Made by a program: the position numbers and the translations under genes
Part shown: positions 9,083 through 18,625 of the stretch, in pieces
How positions within the stretch are numbered: the first letter of the stretch is position 1
How the letters are laid out: each line of letters starts with the position of its first letter
NCBI GenBank assembly: GCA_947474365.1
Contig: CANJIU010000004.1
Span: 62,001 to 126,000, forward strand
DNA: 64,000 bases
Direction of reading: 5' to 3'
DNA from: Opitutia bacterium
Lineage (GTDB): Bacteria; Verrucomicrobiota; Verrucomicrobiia; Opitutales; Opitutaceae
Notes under the pieces: model-generated
What the model saw: the letters and a program-made list of their open reading frames with translations, nothing else
Told to the model about the DNA's origin: nothing
Database searches by the model: none

Positions 9083-10366
9083 ATGCTACTCGCCGCCACT
9101 TTTGTCATCATCGCGCTCGCGATGTGGCTGCTCCTGCGCGAATGGGATGTGCGGTTGGTACTGTTTGGTGCGGGACTCGCGCTGACGACCTTGGCAGTCA
9201 AGCCGCTCGTTGTGTTCGAGGTTTTCCTGAGCGAGATGGGCAATGGCAAGACCATCGGCCCGATCTGCACAGCGATGGGCTACGCGTACGTGCTGCGCGC
9301 CACGGGATGCGATCGCGCAATGGTACAGAGGCTGCTCGCGCCCGTGCAGCGTCTGCGCTGGCTGCTCATTCCCGGCGGGTGCGCAGTGGGCTTCATCACG
9401 AACATCGCGATCACGAGCCAGACGGCAGTGGCGGCGGCGGTCGGGCCGATCTTGGTGCCGCTGATGCTCGCCGCAGGATTCTCGCCAATCACCGCCGCCG
9501 CCACGCTGCTCCTCGGCTGCTCGGGCGGCGGAAGTCTCTACAATCCGGGCGACGCCGACCTCGTCGCGATTCACGAGGCGAGCAAGGCGCCGATGAAACT
9601 CGCGCTCGACGCGATGTTCCTGCCGCTCCTCGCTGGATTCGTGACGGCCGTGGCAGTTTTCACCCTGATCGAAAGTCGCGGTCGACAACCCGCGCCGGCG
9701 GTCACCGCCGATCCGGACGACGATGACGCGCAACCTGGGTGGAAAGCACTGCTGCCGCCGCTGCCGGTCGCGGCGATTTTCCTGATGATGCCGGGCGTGT
9801 TTTTCCGGACGTTACCCGCACCGTTTGAGAAAGGCCTGCCCGTGGCCCACGCGATGATCGCCGCGACCATCATCGTGCTGTTGCTCTGTCGGGCGGACGT
9901 CTCGCAACTCGTGAGAAAATTCTGCGAAGGCCTGGGCTACGCCTATGCCCACATCATCACGTTGATTGTGACCGCGAGTTGCTTCATTGCCGGGCTGACC
10001 GAGGTCGGGCTGACGGAACGGTTCGTGACGCACGTGGCCGGGGTGGGCTGGACCGCGAAGATCTCGGCCGGCGTAATCACTGGATTTCTCGCAATTGTCG
10101 CCGGCACCGGCATCGGGCCGAGCGTCGCGTTTTCGAAGGCGGTACTGCCGGCCCTGCGCGACACCAATTTGGCCGGCGCGCTCGATCTCGGCGCGCTGGC
10201 CGCAATCGCGGCGACGTTTGGACGCACCATGTCTCCCGTCGCCGCCGTCGTGATTTTCTGTGCGACCTTCGGCAACACGAAACCGATCGAACTCATCAAG
10301 CACACCGCGATTCCGCTGCTCGCAGGCTTTATCGTGATGCTCGCGATCATGATTTCCCGCGGATAA
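9083..10366 (+). CDS. DcuC-family C4-dicarboxylate transporter
   Basis: 427 residues, almost wholly hydrophobic, with about 10-12 membrane helices. Features resembling DcuC-type anaerobic C4-dicarboxylate carriers are FLSEMGNGKTIGPICTAMGYAYVL near residue 50 (quoted in part), the SQTAVAAAVGPILVPLM segment, a small-residue motif LLGCSGGGSLYNPGD, and a C-terminal GRTMSPVAAVVIFCATFG. The family exchanges or exports succinate and related acids across the inner membrane. It begins 30 bp after the sulfatase. It is slightly shorter than typical DcuC. Transported substrate is inferred from family only. Confidence 0.8.
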   Translation: MLLAATFVIIALAMWLLLREWDVRLVLFGAGLALTTLAVKPLVVFEVFLSEMGNGKTIGPICTAMGYAYVLRATGCDRAMVQRLLAPVQRLRWLLIPGGCAVGFITNIAITSQTAVAAAVGPILVPLMLAAGFSPITAAATLLLGCSGGGSLYNPGDADLVAIHEASKAPMKLALDAMFLPLLAGFVTAVAVFTLIESRGRQPAPAVTADPDDDDAQPGWKALLPPLPVAAIFLMMPGVFFRTLPAPFEKGLPVAHAMIAATIIVLLLCRADVSQLVRKFCEGLGYAYAHIITLIVTASCFIAGLTEVGLTERFVTHVAGVGWTAKISAGVITGFLAIVAGTGIGPSVAFSKAVLPALRDTNLAGALDLGALAAIAATFGRTMSPVAAVVIFCATFGNTKPIELIKHTAIPLLAGFIVMLAIMISRG

Positions 10367-10383
10367 CCCTGCCCGGCCACCAC

Positions 10384-10410
10384 TCGCCGACACTCGCATC
10401 CTTTCGGCGA
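10384..10410. terminator. Hairpin between convergent genes
   Basis: TCGCCGA (10384-10390) and TCGGCGA (10404-10410) form a 7-bp stem with a 13-base loop in the 48-bp gap between the DcuC-like gene and the minus-strand hydrolase. No T-tract is present, so this is a weak terminator candidate. Confidence 0.3.
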
Positions 10411-10414
10411 CCGC

Positions 10415-11137
10415 TCAGCCCACGCGCTGACACCAACCGACGACGGTCTCGACCATCTGCGACGTGAAGCCCGGCTCCCAGACGTGGTCGCAGCCTTCGA
10501 AGATCACGCACTCCTTCGGACCACCGGCATGCGATGAGATGTCGTGAGTGTCATCCACCGGCACAATCGTGTCCGCGTTTCCATGGACGAAAAGCCACGG
10601 CACCGTGATCCGGTTCGCCGCGTCGATCACACTGTCGATGCTGCGGAGGTCGTTCACATACGCGGTGGAAAGCACGCAGCCGGGCTTGCCCCACATGAGG
10701 TCGCGGTCCGGCACGAGCGCGGAAAAATGCCGCTCGGTAAACGCCCGCACGTGCACCATCGCCGCCAGGGAGATCAGCCGCCGGATCCGCCGATCCGTGC
10801 TGGCCCGCAGCACCCCGACTGCGCCGCCCATGCTGTGTCCGGCATAGGTCACCGAATAGCCGGAGAGCGCATCCAACACTGCCCCGAGGTCTGCGACTTC
10901 CTTCGTGATCGTGGAATCGGCAAAACGCCCCTCCGAGCCGCCATTGCCCGACCACGAGACGCGCAACGCCGGAATGCCCGCGCGCGCGAGGCCTTCGGCG
11001 AGCGCGATATGAAACGGCCGGTCCTTGTGTCCCGTCACGCCGTGGCCGATCACAACGATCTGCGTCGAACCAGGAGTGCCCGCGTGAAACGTGTAATCGA
11101 GCCGCTCACCCTGCGAATTGAAGATCGGGGAATGCAT
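10415..11137 (-). CDS. Cytoplasmic alpha/beta hydrolase
   Basis: 240 residues from ATG 11137; a GTG codon immediately precedes it and could also be used. There is no signal peptide. The alpha/beta-hydrolase elements are GHGVTGHKDRP (oxyanion region), GHSMGG with nucleophile Ser102, HGNADTIVPVDD with the acid, and GCDHVWEPGF with the catalytic His. The family resembles serine aminopeptidase S33 / KefG-type small esterases acting on unknown carboxyl esters or amides. It is convergent with the transporter and divergent from the SGNH-like gene. Substrate unknown. Confidence 0.85.
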   Translation of the reverse strand: MHSPIFNSQGERLDYTFHAGTPGSTQIVVIGHGVTGHKDRPFHIALAEGLARAGIPALRVSWSGNGGSEGRFADSTITKEVADLGAVLDALSGYSVTYAGHSMGGAVGVLRASTDRRIRRLISLAAMVHVRAFTERHFSALVPDRDLMWGKPGCVLSTAYVNDLRSIDSVIDAANRITVPWLFVHGNADTIVPVDDTHDISSHAGGPKECVIFEGCDHVWEPGFTSQMVETVVGWCQRVG

Positions 11138-11299
11138 CACGCACGTTTACTCCGGCGCGGCGCGGACGACAGTCTTTCCTTCGTTGCCGCGCGACCCGTC
11201 GTCCGTTCTGCTTTTTAAAACCGCCCTCCACCCAACCGCCAGACGGCCGCGCACGACTGCTCACCACCCGCCCGCAGCTCCTATCCCAGCGATCCTACC

Positions 11300-12187
11300 A
11301 TGAAGCCCCTCTCTGTCTTCCTTCTTTCCTTTGTATCGCTGGTCGCCACCGGCCCCCATGCGCCCGCCGCGCCCGCGCCTGTCCCTGATGGACTGAGGGT
11401 CTTTACCTGTGGGCACAGTTTTCACGTGTGGGTCTCACCGATGATCACAGACATGGCGGTCGCAGCGGGCATCAAGGGGCACCGGGCGCCCGGGGTCTCG
11501 TCGATCGGCGGTTCGCGCGTAATCCAGCACTGGGACGTTGCGGACGAAAAAAATCTGGCCAAGAAGGAACTGACGGCGGGGAACGTGGATGTCCTCACCT
11601 TGTCGCCAATCTGGCTGCCCGACGACGGCATCGAAAAATTCGCGCGACTGGCGTTCGAGCACAATCCGGCGATTCGCATCACTGTGCAGGAATACTGGCT
11701 GCCGAACGACACGTACAATCCGGTCTATCCGTTGGAGACCCGAAAGTACGTCGACCACAACGCCGCGACCGTCGAGGGGCTGCGCCAGCAGAATGATCGC
11801 TACCAACACGACATCGAGAATCACGTCCGCGCCTTGAACCAAAGCCTCGGCAAGAACGCGCTCGTGGTCGTGCCAGTGGGCGAGGCCAGCATCCTGCTCC
11901 GGGAAAAAATCATCGCGGGCAAGGCCCCGGGGTTGAAGGTGCAATGGCGGCTGTTCACCGACAATTGGGGACACCCGGCACCGCCGCTCAAGGTGCTGGC
12001 GGCCTACTGTCACTTTGCGGTGATCTACCGCCGTAGCCCCGTGGGCTTGCCAATGCCGATGGAGTTCGAGCGCAACAAGGAATTCGCCATCCCGGCCCTC
12101 AACCGCCTGCTGCAGGAAATTGCCTGGGAGGCCGTGACGCATAACCCAATGACGGGCGTGACGGCTGATGCTGCCGGGCGGAACTGA
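11300..12187 (+). CDS. Secreted SGNH/GDSL-hydrolase-like protein
   Basis: 295 residues with a Sec signal (MKPLSVFLLSFVSLVATG). The mature part starts DGLRVFTCGHSFHVWV, which resembles block I of SGNH hydrolases with GHS in place of GDS. Near the C-terminus, DNWGHPAPPLKVLAAYCHFAVIYRR contains an N-x-G-H/D-type block V analogue. Between them lies VDVLTLSPIWLPDDGIEKFA. Such proteins are known in Planctomycetes and Verrucomicrobia, where their substrates are undefined. Ser in GHS and the late His are the plausible catalytic pair. It stands alone, 255 bp before the DUF1501 operon. The family call is moderate because the motifs are non-canonical. Confidence 0.6.
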   Translation: MKPLSVFLLSFVSLVATGPHAPAAPAPVPDGLRVFTCGHSFHVWVSPMITDMAVAAGIKGHRAPGVSSIGGSRVIQHWDVADEKNLAKKELTAGNVDVLTLSPIWLPDDGIEKFARLAFEHNPAIRITVQEYWLPNDTYNPVYPLETRKYVDHNAATVEGLRQQNDRYQHDIENHVRALNQSLGKNALVVVPVGEASILLREKIIAGKAPGLKVQWRLFTDNWGHPAPPLKVLAAYCHFAVIYRRSPVGLPMPMEFERNKEFAIPALNRLLQEIAWEAVTHNPMTGVTADAAGRN

Positions 12188-12442
12188 TTGGGCTGCCAGC
12201 GGCGAGCAAGTGGCGTTGGGACGGTCATTTCCAAGCTTAGCTCGTTTGCGGACAGAATCGGCTGAACCGCCCGTAAAATGAGCCTCGAGGGGCGATGCTA
12301 CGCACCAAACGGTTACTTTGGAAAAATCCGCCAAAGGGCTTGTCCTCCGAGTGAAACCTCCCCCTAAATTCACCGTCTCAACGCGAACGTTCCGCGCCTC
12401 CCGGCCTCCACCGGCGAACATCGCCCTCAGCCCACACCTGTC

Positions 12443-13765
12443 ATGAAACAACCCCTCCCCCACCCCCCCTGGCAGCCCTCCCGCCGCGAGTTCCTCTATG
12501 TCGGACTCCTGGGGACGGTCGGCATGACGATGACCGACCTGTTTCGTTCCGAGGCGCGGGCCGCCGCCAACACCGGGTTGCTGGGCGCAGGCGCGGGAAA
12601 GGCGAAGTCCGTCATCAACATCTACCTGCCGGGCGGCATGTCGCATCAGGAGTCGTTCGATCCCAAGATGACGGCTCCCGTCGAGTACCGGGGGCCGATG
12701 GACGCCATCAAGACCAAGGTCGAAGGCGTTTATTTTTCCGAAAACCTGAAGGAAACGGCCAAGATCGCCGACAAGATCACCGTCATCCGTTCGATGACGC
12801 ACGGCGAGGCCGCCCACGAGCGCGGGACCCACTCCATGTTCACGGGTTACCGACCCAGCCCGGCGATCCAATATCCGAGCTTGGGCAGCGTTGTCTCGCA
12901 TGAGCTTGGCCCGCGCGCCGACCTCCCGCCCTACATCCTGATTCCCAACCAGACCACGCCCTATGCCGGCACTGGATATCTCGGCGCAGCGTACGGCGCG
13001 TTTGCCCTCGGCAGCGATCCAGCGACCGACAATTACTCCGTCCGCGACCTCACGTTGCCGAGCGGGATCGATGCGCAGCGCTTCGCGGAACGCCGCGAGA
13101 TGAGGTCCGTCGTCGACGCCCATTTCAGCGCCCTGGAAAAGTCCGACGCGCTCGAGGGCATGGATTCGTTCTATCAGCGCGCGTACGCGATGATCAGCTC
13201 GGACAAGGCCCGGGCGGCCTTCGACATCAAGGCCGAGCCGAAAAATCTCCGCGACGACTACGGCCGCAACGCCGCCGGGCAACGGATGCTGCTGGCGCGC
13301 CGGTTGGTTGAGGCGGGCGTGCGCTTCGTTTCGCTCACCTACGGCAGCTGGGATCACCACGACAACATCAAGCGCTCGAACGGCACGCAGATGCCGAATT
13401 TCGACAAGGCGTTTGCCGCGCTCATCCGCGACCTCGACCAACGCGGCCTGCTCGACTCAACCCTCGTGATCGTGAACACCGAGTTCGGCCGCACGCCAAA
13501 GATTAACGGCACCGCCGGTCGCGATCACTGGCCCAAGGTATTCAGCATCGCACTCGCCGGCGGCGGCGTGAAGCGCGGTTACGTCCATGGCGCGTCCGAC
13601 GCCACCGGCGGCGAGCCCGAGTCCGACGCCCTGAGCGTCGAGGACTACGCCGCGACGATTTACCACCAAGTCGGCATCGATGCGTCCAGGACGCTGCTCA
13701 CCCCGGGTGGTCGTCCGCAGTACATCGTCAAGGACGGCAAGGTTGTTCGCGAACTGCTCGCCTGA
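12443..13765 (+). CDS. DUF1501 Tat-exported protein
   Basis: 440 residues. A twin-arginine signal (SRREFLYVG at residues 13-21) leads a DUF1501 domain: VINIYLPGGMSHQESFDPK, VIRSMTHGEAAHERGTH, RFVSLTYGSWDHHDNI, VIVNTEFGRTPKING and GRDHWPKVFS. The fold belongs to the alkaline-phosphatase/sulfatase superfamily, with conserved Asp/His that could bind metal, but no reaction is established. In PVC-group bacteria it is regularly encoded beside DUF1549/DUF1553 haem proteins, as here. It is first in a four-gene operon: the PPC gene begins 3 bp after its stop. Confidence 0.92.
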   Translation: MKQPLPHPPWQPSRREFLYVGLLGTVGMTMTDLFRSEARAAANTGLLGAGAGKAKSVINIYLPGGMSHQESFDPKMTAPVEYRGPMDAIKTKVEGVYFSENLKETAKIADKITVIRSMTHGEAAHERGTHSMFTGYRPSPAIQYPSLGSVVSHELGPRADLPPYILIPNQTTPYAGTGYLGAAYGAFALGSDPATDNYSVRDLTLPSGIDAQRFAERREMRSVVDAHFSALEKSDALEGMDSFYQRAYAMISSDKARAAFDIKAEPKNLRDDYGRNAAGQRMLLARRLVEAGVRFVSLTYGSWDHHDNIKRSNGTQMPNFDKAFAALIRDLDQRGLLDSTLVIVNTEFGRTPKINGTAGRDHWPKVFSIALAGGGVKRGYVHGASDATGGEPESDALSVEDYAATIYHQVGIDASRTLLTPGGRPQYIVKDGKVVRELLA

Positions 13766-13768
13766 GCC

Positions 13769-16156
13769 ATGGAACATTTTTCTGCTGGCCGGTGGAACAA
13801 ACGAGTGCGTCTCGCCGCAGCGGCCTGCGCCATGTTGCTGCACGCCGTGGTGGTATTCGCCGTCGCGCCGAACTTCACCACCATCGCCCCCGCCGGCGGG
13901 CAGCGCGGCGCGGAGGTCGAGGTCACGCTGCGCGGGGAACGGCTGGCTGACACACAGGAGGTCTTTTTCTATCGCCCGGGAATCACCGTGGCGAAAATCG
14001 CCCAGACCGCGGACAAGCAGGTGAAGGTCGTCTTCGCGATTGCGCCCGACTGCGCCGTGGGTGAACACCCGCTCCGCATCCGCACCGCCGGCGGCGTGTC
14101 GGCGCTGCGGATCTTCTACGTCAGTCCGTTTGCCACAGTCGAAGAGAAGGAGCCGAACAACGAAATCGCGAAGGCCCAGTCGATCCCGCTCAACACGACC
14201 GTCGAGGGCACGATCGGCAGTGAGGACGTCGACTATTTTACCGTCGAGGCGTATGAGGATCAGATTCTCTCCGTGGAAATCGAGGGTGCACGTCTCGGGC
14301 GCACGATGTTCGATCCCTTCATCGCAATCCAGAACGGCGCCGGAAAAATTCTCGCCAGTTCGGATGACACCCCGCTCCTCGGTCATGACGGTTTCACGTC
14401 AATCATCGTGCCAGCCGACGGCAGGTATGTGATCCAGGTGCGCGACATGGCGTACAGCGGATCGGGACACTTTTACCGGCTCCACGTCGGCGACTTCCCG
14501 CGGCCCGCCGCCGTGTTTCCGCTCGGAGGCCAGGCCGGGGAAACCCTCGCCGTAAAGTTCCTCGGCAATCAGGCGGGCGACTTCAGCCAGGAAGTCAAAC
14601 TCCCGGAGAAACCAGTGGAAAAATACGGTATCCAGGCGGAACACAGCGGCGCCGCACCCTCACCCAACTGGCTGCGCGTCACGACGGTCGCAAACGCCGG
14701 GAGCGTTGCGGCCGGCAACACCCAGGCGAAGGCACCGCTGTTGGATCTCCCCGCCCCGCTCGCGTTCAATGGCGTGCTCCAAACCAAGGGCGACGCGGCG
14801 TTCTTCCGCTTCACCGCGAAGAAGGATCAGAATCTCGATTTCCAAGTGTTTGCCCGCCGGCTCGGCTCACCGCTCGATTCCGTGCTGACGGTTTTTGATC
14901 CCAAGGGGAAGAGCCTCGGCAACAACGACGATGCCGCCGGCAACCCCGACAGCGCGGTGCGCGTGAAGATTCCCGCCGACGGCGAATACGCGGTCAAGGT
15001 CGCCGACCAACTGGGCCGTGGCGGGCCACTCTACACCTATCGAGTTGAAATCACCGAGGTCCGGCCGTCGCTCGTCCTCTCGATTCCAGACACCGCCCGC
15101 TACGACCACGAGACCCGCAAATCGATCGTCGTCCCGCGCGGCAACCGTTTCGCCGTGCTACTAAACCTCACCCGCGACTCGTTCAACGGCGACCTCAACG
15201 TCGCGTTCGACGGACTGCCCGCCGGCATGACGTTTTCCGCCGACACCGTGCCCGGCAGTCTCTCCGCCGTTCCCGTGGTGTTTGAGGCCAGCGCCGATGC
15301 GCCCATCGCCGGAAAGCTGCTGACCCCGGTCGGCCAGGCCGCAGACGCAGCCAAAGACAAGAACGTCGCGAGCCGTTTCCGCCACACCGTCGACTGGGTG
15401 CGCATTCAAAACGACACGGTCTATGTGAAGTCCGAGGTCGGCCAGATCGCCGCGGCGGTCGCCGAAGAAGTCCCGTACCGAGTGAACATCGTGCAGCCCA
15501 AAGTCCCGCTCGTGCAAAACGGAGAAATGGCCCTGCAAATCGTCGCCGAACGCGAGGATGGCTTCGACGAACCGATCACCGTCAAGATGGTATGGAATCC
15601 CCCGGGGGTCACTTCGCTTCCCGACATGGTAATCCCGAAGGGCGCAACGAAGGTCGACTACAAGCTCAACTCGACGAACAAAGCGGACGTGCGTAAGTGG
15701 AAGATCGCGGTCGTCGCGAGTGCCACGGTCAAGGGTGGCACGGCCTACGTCTCGTCCCAACTCGCGGAGCTGGAAATCGCGCCGGCCCATCTGCAGGGGA
15801 AGATGGAACTGGCAAAGGTGGAACGCGGGCAAACCACGAAGATGGTGTGCACGTTGGAGCAGAAGGTTCCGTTCGAAGGCACCGCTGTCGCACGTCTGGT
15901 GGGTCTCCCCGACAACATCACCGCCCAGCCGGTCGACATCACGAAGGACAGCAAGGAAGCCGTGTTTGAGATCGTGACGAACGAGAAAAGTCCCGTCGGC
16001 ACCCACAAAAACGTGTTTTGCAATGTGGTCATCACCCGCGACGGCGAACCAATTTCGCATCTCATCGCGTCGGGCAGCGTGCTGCGCGTCGATCAGCCGC
16101 GCACAAAAACCCCACCCTCTCCGGCTGCGAAATCGGTGGCCGCGACCAAGGAATAG
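13769..16156 (+). CDS. PPC-domain exported protein of the DUF1501 operon
   Basis: 795 residues with a hydrophobic signal at about 12-32. An IPT/TIG-like Ig domain comes first (FTTIAPAGGQRGAEVEVTL). Two bacterial pre-peptidase C-terminal (PPC) domains follow: EKEPNNEIAKAQSI...DVDYFTVEAYEDQ (about 128-230) and a second (about 325-425) with GDAAFFRFTAKKDQ and LYTYRVEI. The C-terminal half consists of beta-sandwich-like segments with no named family visible. PPC domains usually help secreted enzymes bind polymers; there is no catalytic motif. Position 3 bp after DUF1501 and 15 bp before the DUF1549 gene suggests a structural or substrate-binding partner. Confidence 0.8.
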   Translation: MEHFSAGRWNKRVRLAAAACAMLLHAVVVFAVAPNFTTIAPAGGQRGAEVEVTLRGERLADTQEVFFYRPGITVAKIAQTADKQVKVVFAIAPDCAVGEHPLRIRTAGGVSALRIFYVSPFATVEEKEPNNEIAKAQSIPLNTTVEGTIGSEDVDYFTVEAYEDQILSVEIEGARLGRTMFDPFIAIQNGAGKILASSDDTPLLGHDGFTSIIVPADGRYVIQVRDMAYSGSGHFYRLHVGDFPRPAAVFPLGGQAGETLAVKFLGNQAGDFSQEVKLPEKPVEKYGIQAEHSGAAPSPNWLRVTTVANAGSVAAGNTQAKAPLLDLPAPLAFNGVLQTKGDAAFFRFTAKKDQNLDFQVFARRLGSPLDSVLTVFDPKGKSLGNNDDAAGNPDSAVRVKIPADGEYAVKVADQLGRGGPLYTYRVEITEVRPSLVLSIPDTARYDHETRKSIVVPRGNRFAVLLNLTRDSFNGDLNVAFDGLPAGMTFSADTVPGSLSAVPVVFEASADAPIAGKLLTPVGQAADAAKDKNVASRFRHTVDWVRIQNDTVYVKSEVGQIAAAVAEEVPYRVNIVQPKVPLVQNGEMALQIVAEREDGFDEPITVKMVWNPPGVTSLPDMVIPKGATKVDYKLNSTNKADVRKWKIAVVASATVKGGTAYVSSQLAELEIAPAHLQGKMELAKVERGQTTKMVCTLEQKVPFEGTAVARLVGLPDNITAQPVDITKDSKEAVFEIVTNEKSPVGTHKNVFCNVVITRDGEPISHLIASGSVLRVDQPRTKTPPSPAAKSVAATKE

Positions 16157-16171
16157 GATTCGCCCGCCCGC

Positions 16172-18616
16172 ATGAAAGCACTCCCCCGTTTGACGGCTGT
16201 CTGGATCACCCTCGGACTTACAGCTACGTTCGTCGCCGCGAAGGCGCCGGCACTGACCGACGTGCAGGTGTTCCCGGCGGACGTAAACCTCAAGACCAAG
16301 CAGGATCGTCAGGCCGTGATCGTCCAGGCCACCTACGCCGACGGCGTCACGCGGGACGTCACCGCGCAGGCGAGCTACACGCTCGGCAACAAGTCGCTGG
16401 TGAAATTCGACAAGTTCACCCTCACGCCCGTCGCCGACGGCAAGACGGAGCTCAAGGTAAAGTTCCAAGGCAAGGTGTTGTCCGTGCCGGTGAAAATCGA
16501 GAGCGCGAAAGCGGAGGAGCCGATCAGTTTCGTGAAAGACGTGATGCCGGTCTTCACCAAGGCGGGATGTAACACCGGCGGATGCCATGGGTCGTCGCGT
16601 GGCAAGGACGGTTTCCGGCTTTCCCTGTTTGGCTACGATCCCGATGGCGATCACTTCCGGCTGACGCGCGAGGCGATCGCCCGCCGCATCAACCTCGCGC
16701 TGCCCGAGGAGAGCCTCGTGCTGGAGAAGGCCATCAACAAGGTGCCGCACACCGGCGGCGAGCGTTTCAAGGCGGACAGTGAATTCTACCAGACACTGCT
16801 CACCTGGCTGAAGGCCGGCGCCCCGAAGGACAGCGGCGAGGTGGCGAAGGTCGTGCGTCTCGAGATCAATCCGCGCCAGTCCGTGCTCGAAGGCACGGGG
16901 GAAGCACAGCAATTGAACGTCCGCGCCTTCTACTCCGACGGCACCGATCGCGATGTGACTGCGCTCACCGCGTTCATGACCAACAACGATGTCGCCGTGA
17001 AGGTCTCCGAGGGCGGACGGGCGACCGCCGCAGCGCGCGGCGAGGCGTTTATCACCGCCCGCTACGAAGGCTACGCGACCGGCGTGCAAGTGCTCTCAAT
17101 TCCGAAAAACCTGAACTTCACTTGGCCGAAGGTCGCTGAGAACAATTACATCGACGCGCTCGTCAACGCCAAGCTCCGCAAACTCCGGATCGCACCGTCG
17201 GAACTCTGCGACGACGCCACGTTTCTGCGGCGCGCCTCGCTCGACATCACCGGCACGCTGCCGACACCCGGAGAGGTTAAGAAATTCCTCGCCGATCCCT
17301 CGCCCACCAAACGCACGGCCATGGTGGACGATCTGCTGACCCGCAAGGAATTCGTCGATCTCTGGGTGATGAAGTGGGCGGAGTTGCTGCAGATTCGCAG
17401 CGCCGATCAGCAGGTCCAGATGAGCTACAAGTCCGCCCTGCAGTACTTCGACTGGCTCGAGGATCAGATCGCGAACAACGTGCCGGTCGACGCGATGGTG
17501 AAGCGTCTCATCACGGCCACCGGCCCCAGTTTCGAGACCCCGGCCGCCAATTTCTACAAGATCGAGCGCGACACCCTGAAGCTCTCGGAAAATGTCGCGC
17601 AGGCCTTCATGGGCGTGCGGGTGCAGTGCGCCCAGTGCCACAACCATCCCTTCGACCGGTGGTCGATGAATGACTACTACAGCTTCGCGGCCTTTTTCGC
17701 CCAGGTCGGTCGCAAGTCCGGCGAGGACCCGCGCGAGACGGTCGTCTTCAACAACGGCAGCGGCGGTGTGAAGCATCCCGTCGGCGGCAAGGACATGGCC
17801 CCGAAATTCCTCGGCGGGGCGCAGCCGGAGATCGCGAAGGGCGCGGATCGCCGCCAGGTGCTGGCCGAATGGCTGACCGCGCCGGACAATCCGTACTTCG
17901 CCCGCAATCTCTCCAACCTCGTCTGGGCGCACTTTTTCGGCAAGGGCATCATCGACCCGGTGGACGACGTGCGCGTGAGCAATCCCGCGTCGAACCCCGA
18001 GTTGCTCGACAAGCTCGCGGCGCAGCTCACCGCCTATCGCTACGACTTCAAGAAACTCGTCCGCGACATCTGCCTCTCCCGCACCTACCAGCTCTCCTCG
18101 GTGCCCAACGCGACCAACGCCGGCGACGACCGCAATTTCTCCCATAGCGCGGTGCGACGAATCCGCGCCGAAATTCTGCTCGATGCCCTGAGCGCCGTCA
18201 CCGAAAGCAGCGAGAAGCTCCGCGGCCTTCCGCAGGGTGCCCGCGCGATGGAAATCGCGGATGGCCGCACGAGCACCTACTTCCTCACCACTTTCGGCCG
18301 CGCCACCCGCGAGACGCCGTGCTCTTGCGAGGTCAAGATGGAGCCCAACCTCTCGCAGGCACTTCACCTCTTGAACGGCGACGCCGTGAACGCCAAGGTC
18401 ATGAACGGCGGTCTCGTGAAAAAACTGCTCAAGGCGGGGCGGCAACCCGGAGAAATCATCGAAGAATTATACCTTCGCACGCTGGGCCGGCTCCCCACCG
18501 CGACAGAGACGACGAAGCTCCAGGCATTTTTCACGGAAGGAAAGAAAAACGACGTCGTCTTGAACGACCTCTTCTGGTCGCTGCTCAACGCGAAGGAATT
18601 CGTGTTCAACCACTGA
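16172..18616 (+). CDS. DUF1549/DUF1553 haem protein with Ig-like N-terminus
   Basis: 814 residues with a signal peptide. An Ig-like domain (about 28-110) precedes a cytochrome-like segment with the unusual motif CNTGGCH (Cys133, Cys138, His139: CX4CH rather than CX2CH). A second Big-type Ig domain follows (about 220-310), then DUF1549 (NYIDALVNAKLRKL onward) and DUF1553 (RRQVLAEWLTAPDNPYFARN onward). Between the last two is a canonical CAQCH (Cys486, Cys489, His490) followed by NHPFDRW. CSCEVKMEPNLSQAL near the end is typical of DUF1553. The family is thought to be periplasmic redox proteins; their reaction is unknown. It is third in the operon, 9 bp before the PSD1/WD40 gene. Confidence 0.9.
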   Translation: MKALPRLTAVWITLGLTATFVAAKAPALTDVQVFPADVNLKTKQDRQAVIVQATYADGVTRDVTAQASYTLGNKSLVKFDKFTLTPVADGKTELKVKFQGKVLSVPVKIESAKAEEPISFVKDVMPVFTKAGCNTGGCHGSSRGKDGFRLSLFGYDPDGDHFRLTREAIARRINLALPEESLVLEKAINKVPHTGGERFKADSEFYQTLLTWLKAGAPKDSGEVAKVVRLEINPRQSVLEGTGEAQQLNVRAFYSDGTDRDVTALTAFMTNNDVAVKVSEGGRATAAARGEAFITARYEGYATGVQVLSIPKNLNFTWPKVAENNYIDALVNAKLRKLRIAPSELCDDATFLRRASLDITGTLPTPGEVKKFLADPSPTKRTAMVDDLLTRKEFVDLWVMKWAELLQIRSADQQVQMSYKSALQYFDWLEDQIANNVPVDAMVKRLITATGPSFETPAANFYKIERDTLKLSENVAQAFMGVRVQCAQCHNHPFDRWSMNDYYSFAAFFAQVGRKSGEDPRETVVFNNGSGGVKHPVGGKDMAPKFLGGAQPEIAKGADRRQVLAEWLTAPDNPYFARNLSNLVWAHFFGKGIIDPVDDVRVSNPASNPELLDKLAAQLTAYRYDFKKLVRDICLSRTYQLSSVPNATNAGDDRNFSHSAVRRIRAEILLDALSAVTESSEKLRGLPQGARAMEIADGRTSTYFLTTFGRATRETPCSCEVKMEPNLSQALHLLNGDAVNAKVMNGGLVKKLLKAGRQPGEIIEELYLRTLGRLPTATETTKLQAFFTEGKKNDVVLNDLFWSLLNAKEFVFNH

Positions 18617-18625
18617 CCCGGCGCC

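Noticed and set aside
12188..12442. Promoter TTGTCC...TAAATT near 12340 for the DUF1501 operon
   Set aside because: Spacing is about 19 bp and matches are weak; in GC-rich DNA of this phylum promoter rules are uncertain.
11435..13441. 668-codon open frame on the minus strand
   Set aside because: It runs antisense to two well-supported genes (SGNH-like and DUF1501) and across their intergenic gap. Composition is that of a GC-rich shadow.
15161..17089. 642-codon open frame on the minus strand
   Set aside because: Antisense to the PPC and DUF1549 genes, both with clear domains; no motif of its own.
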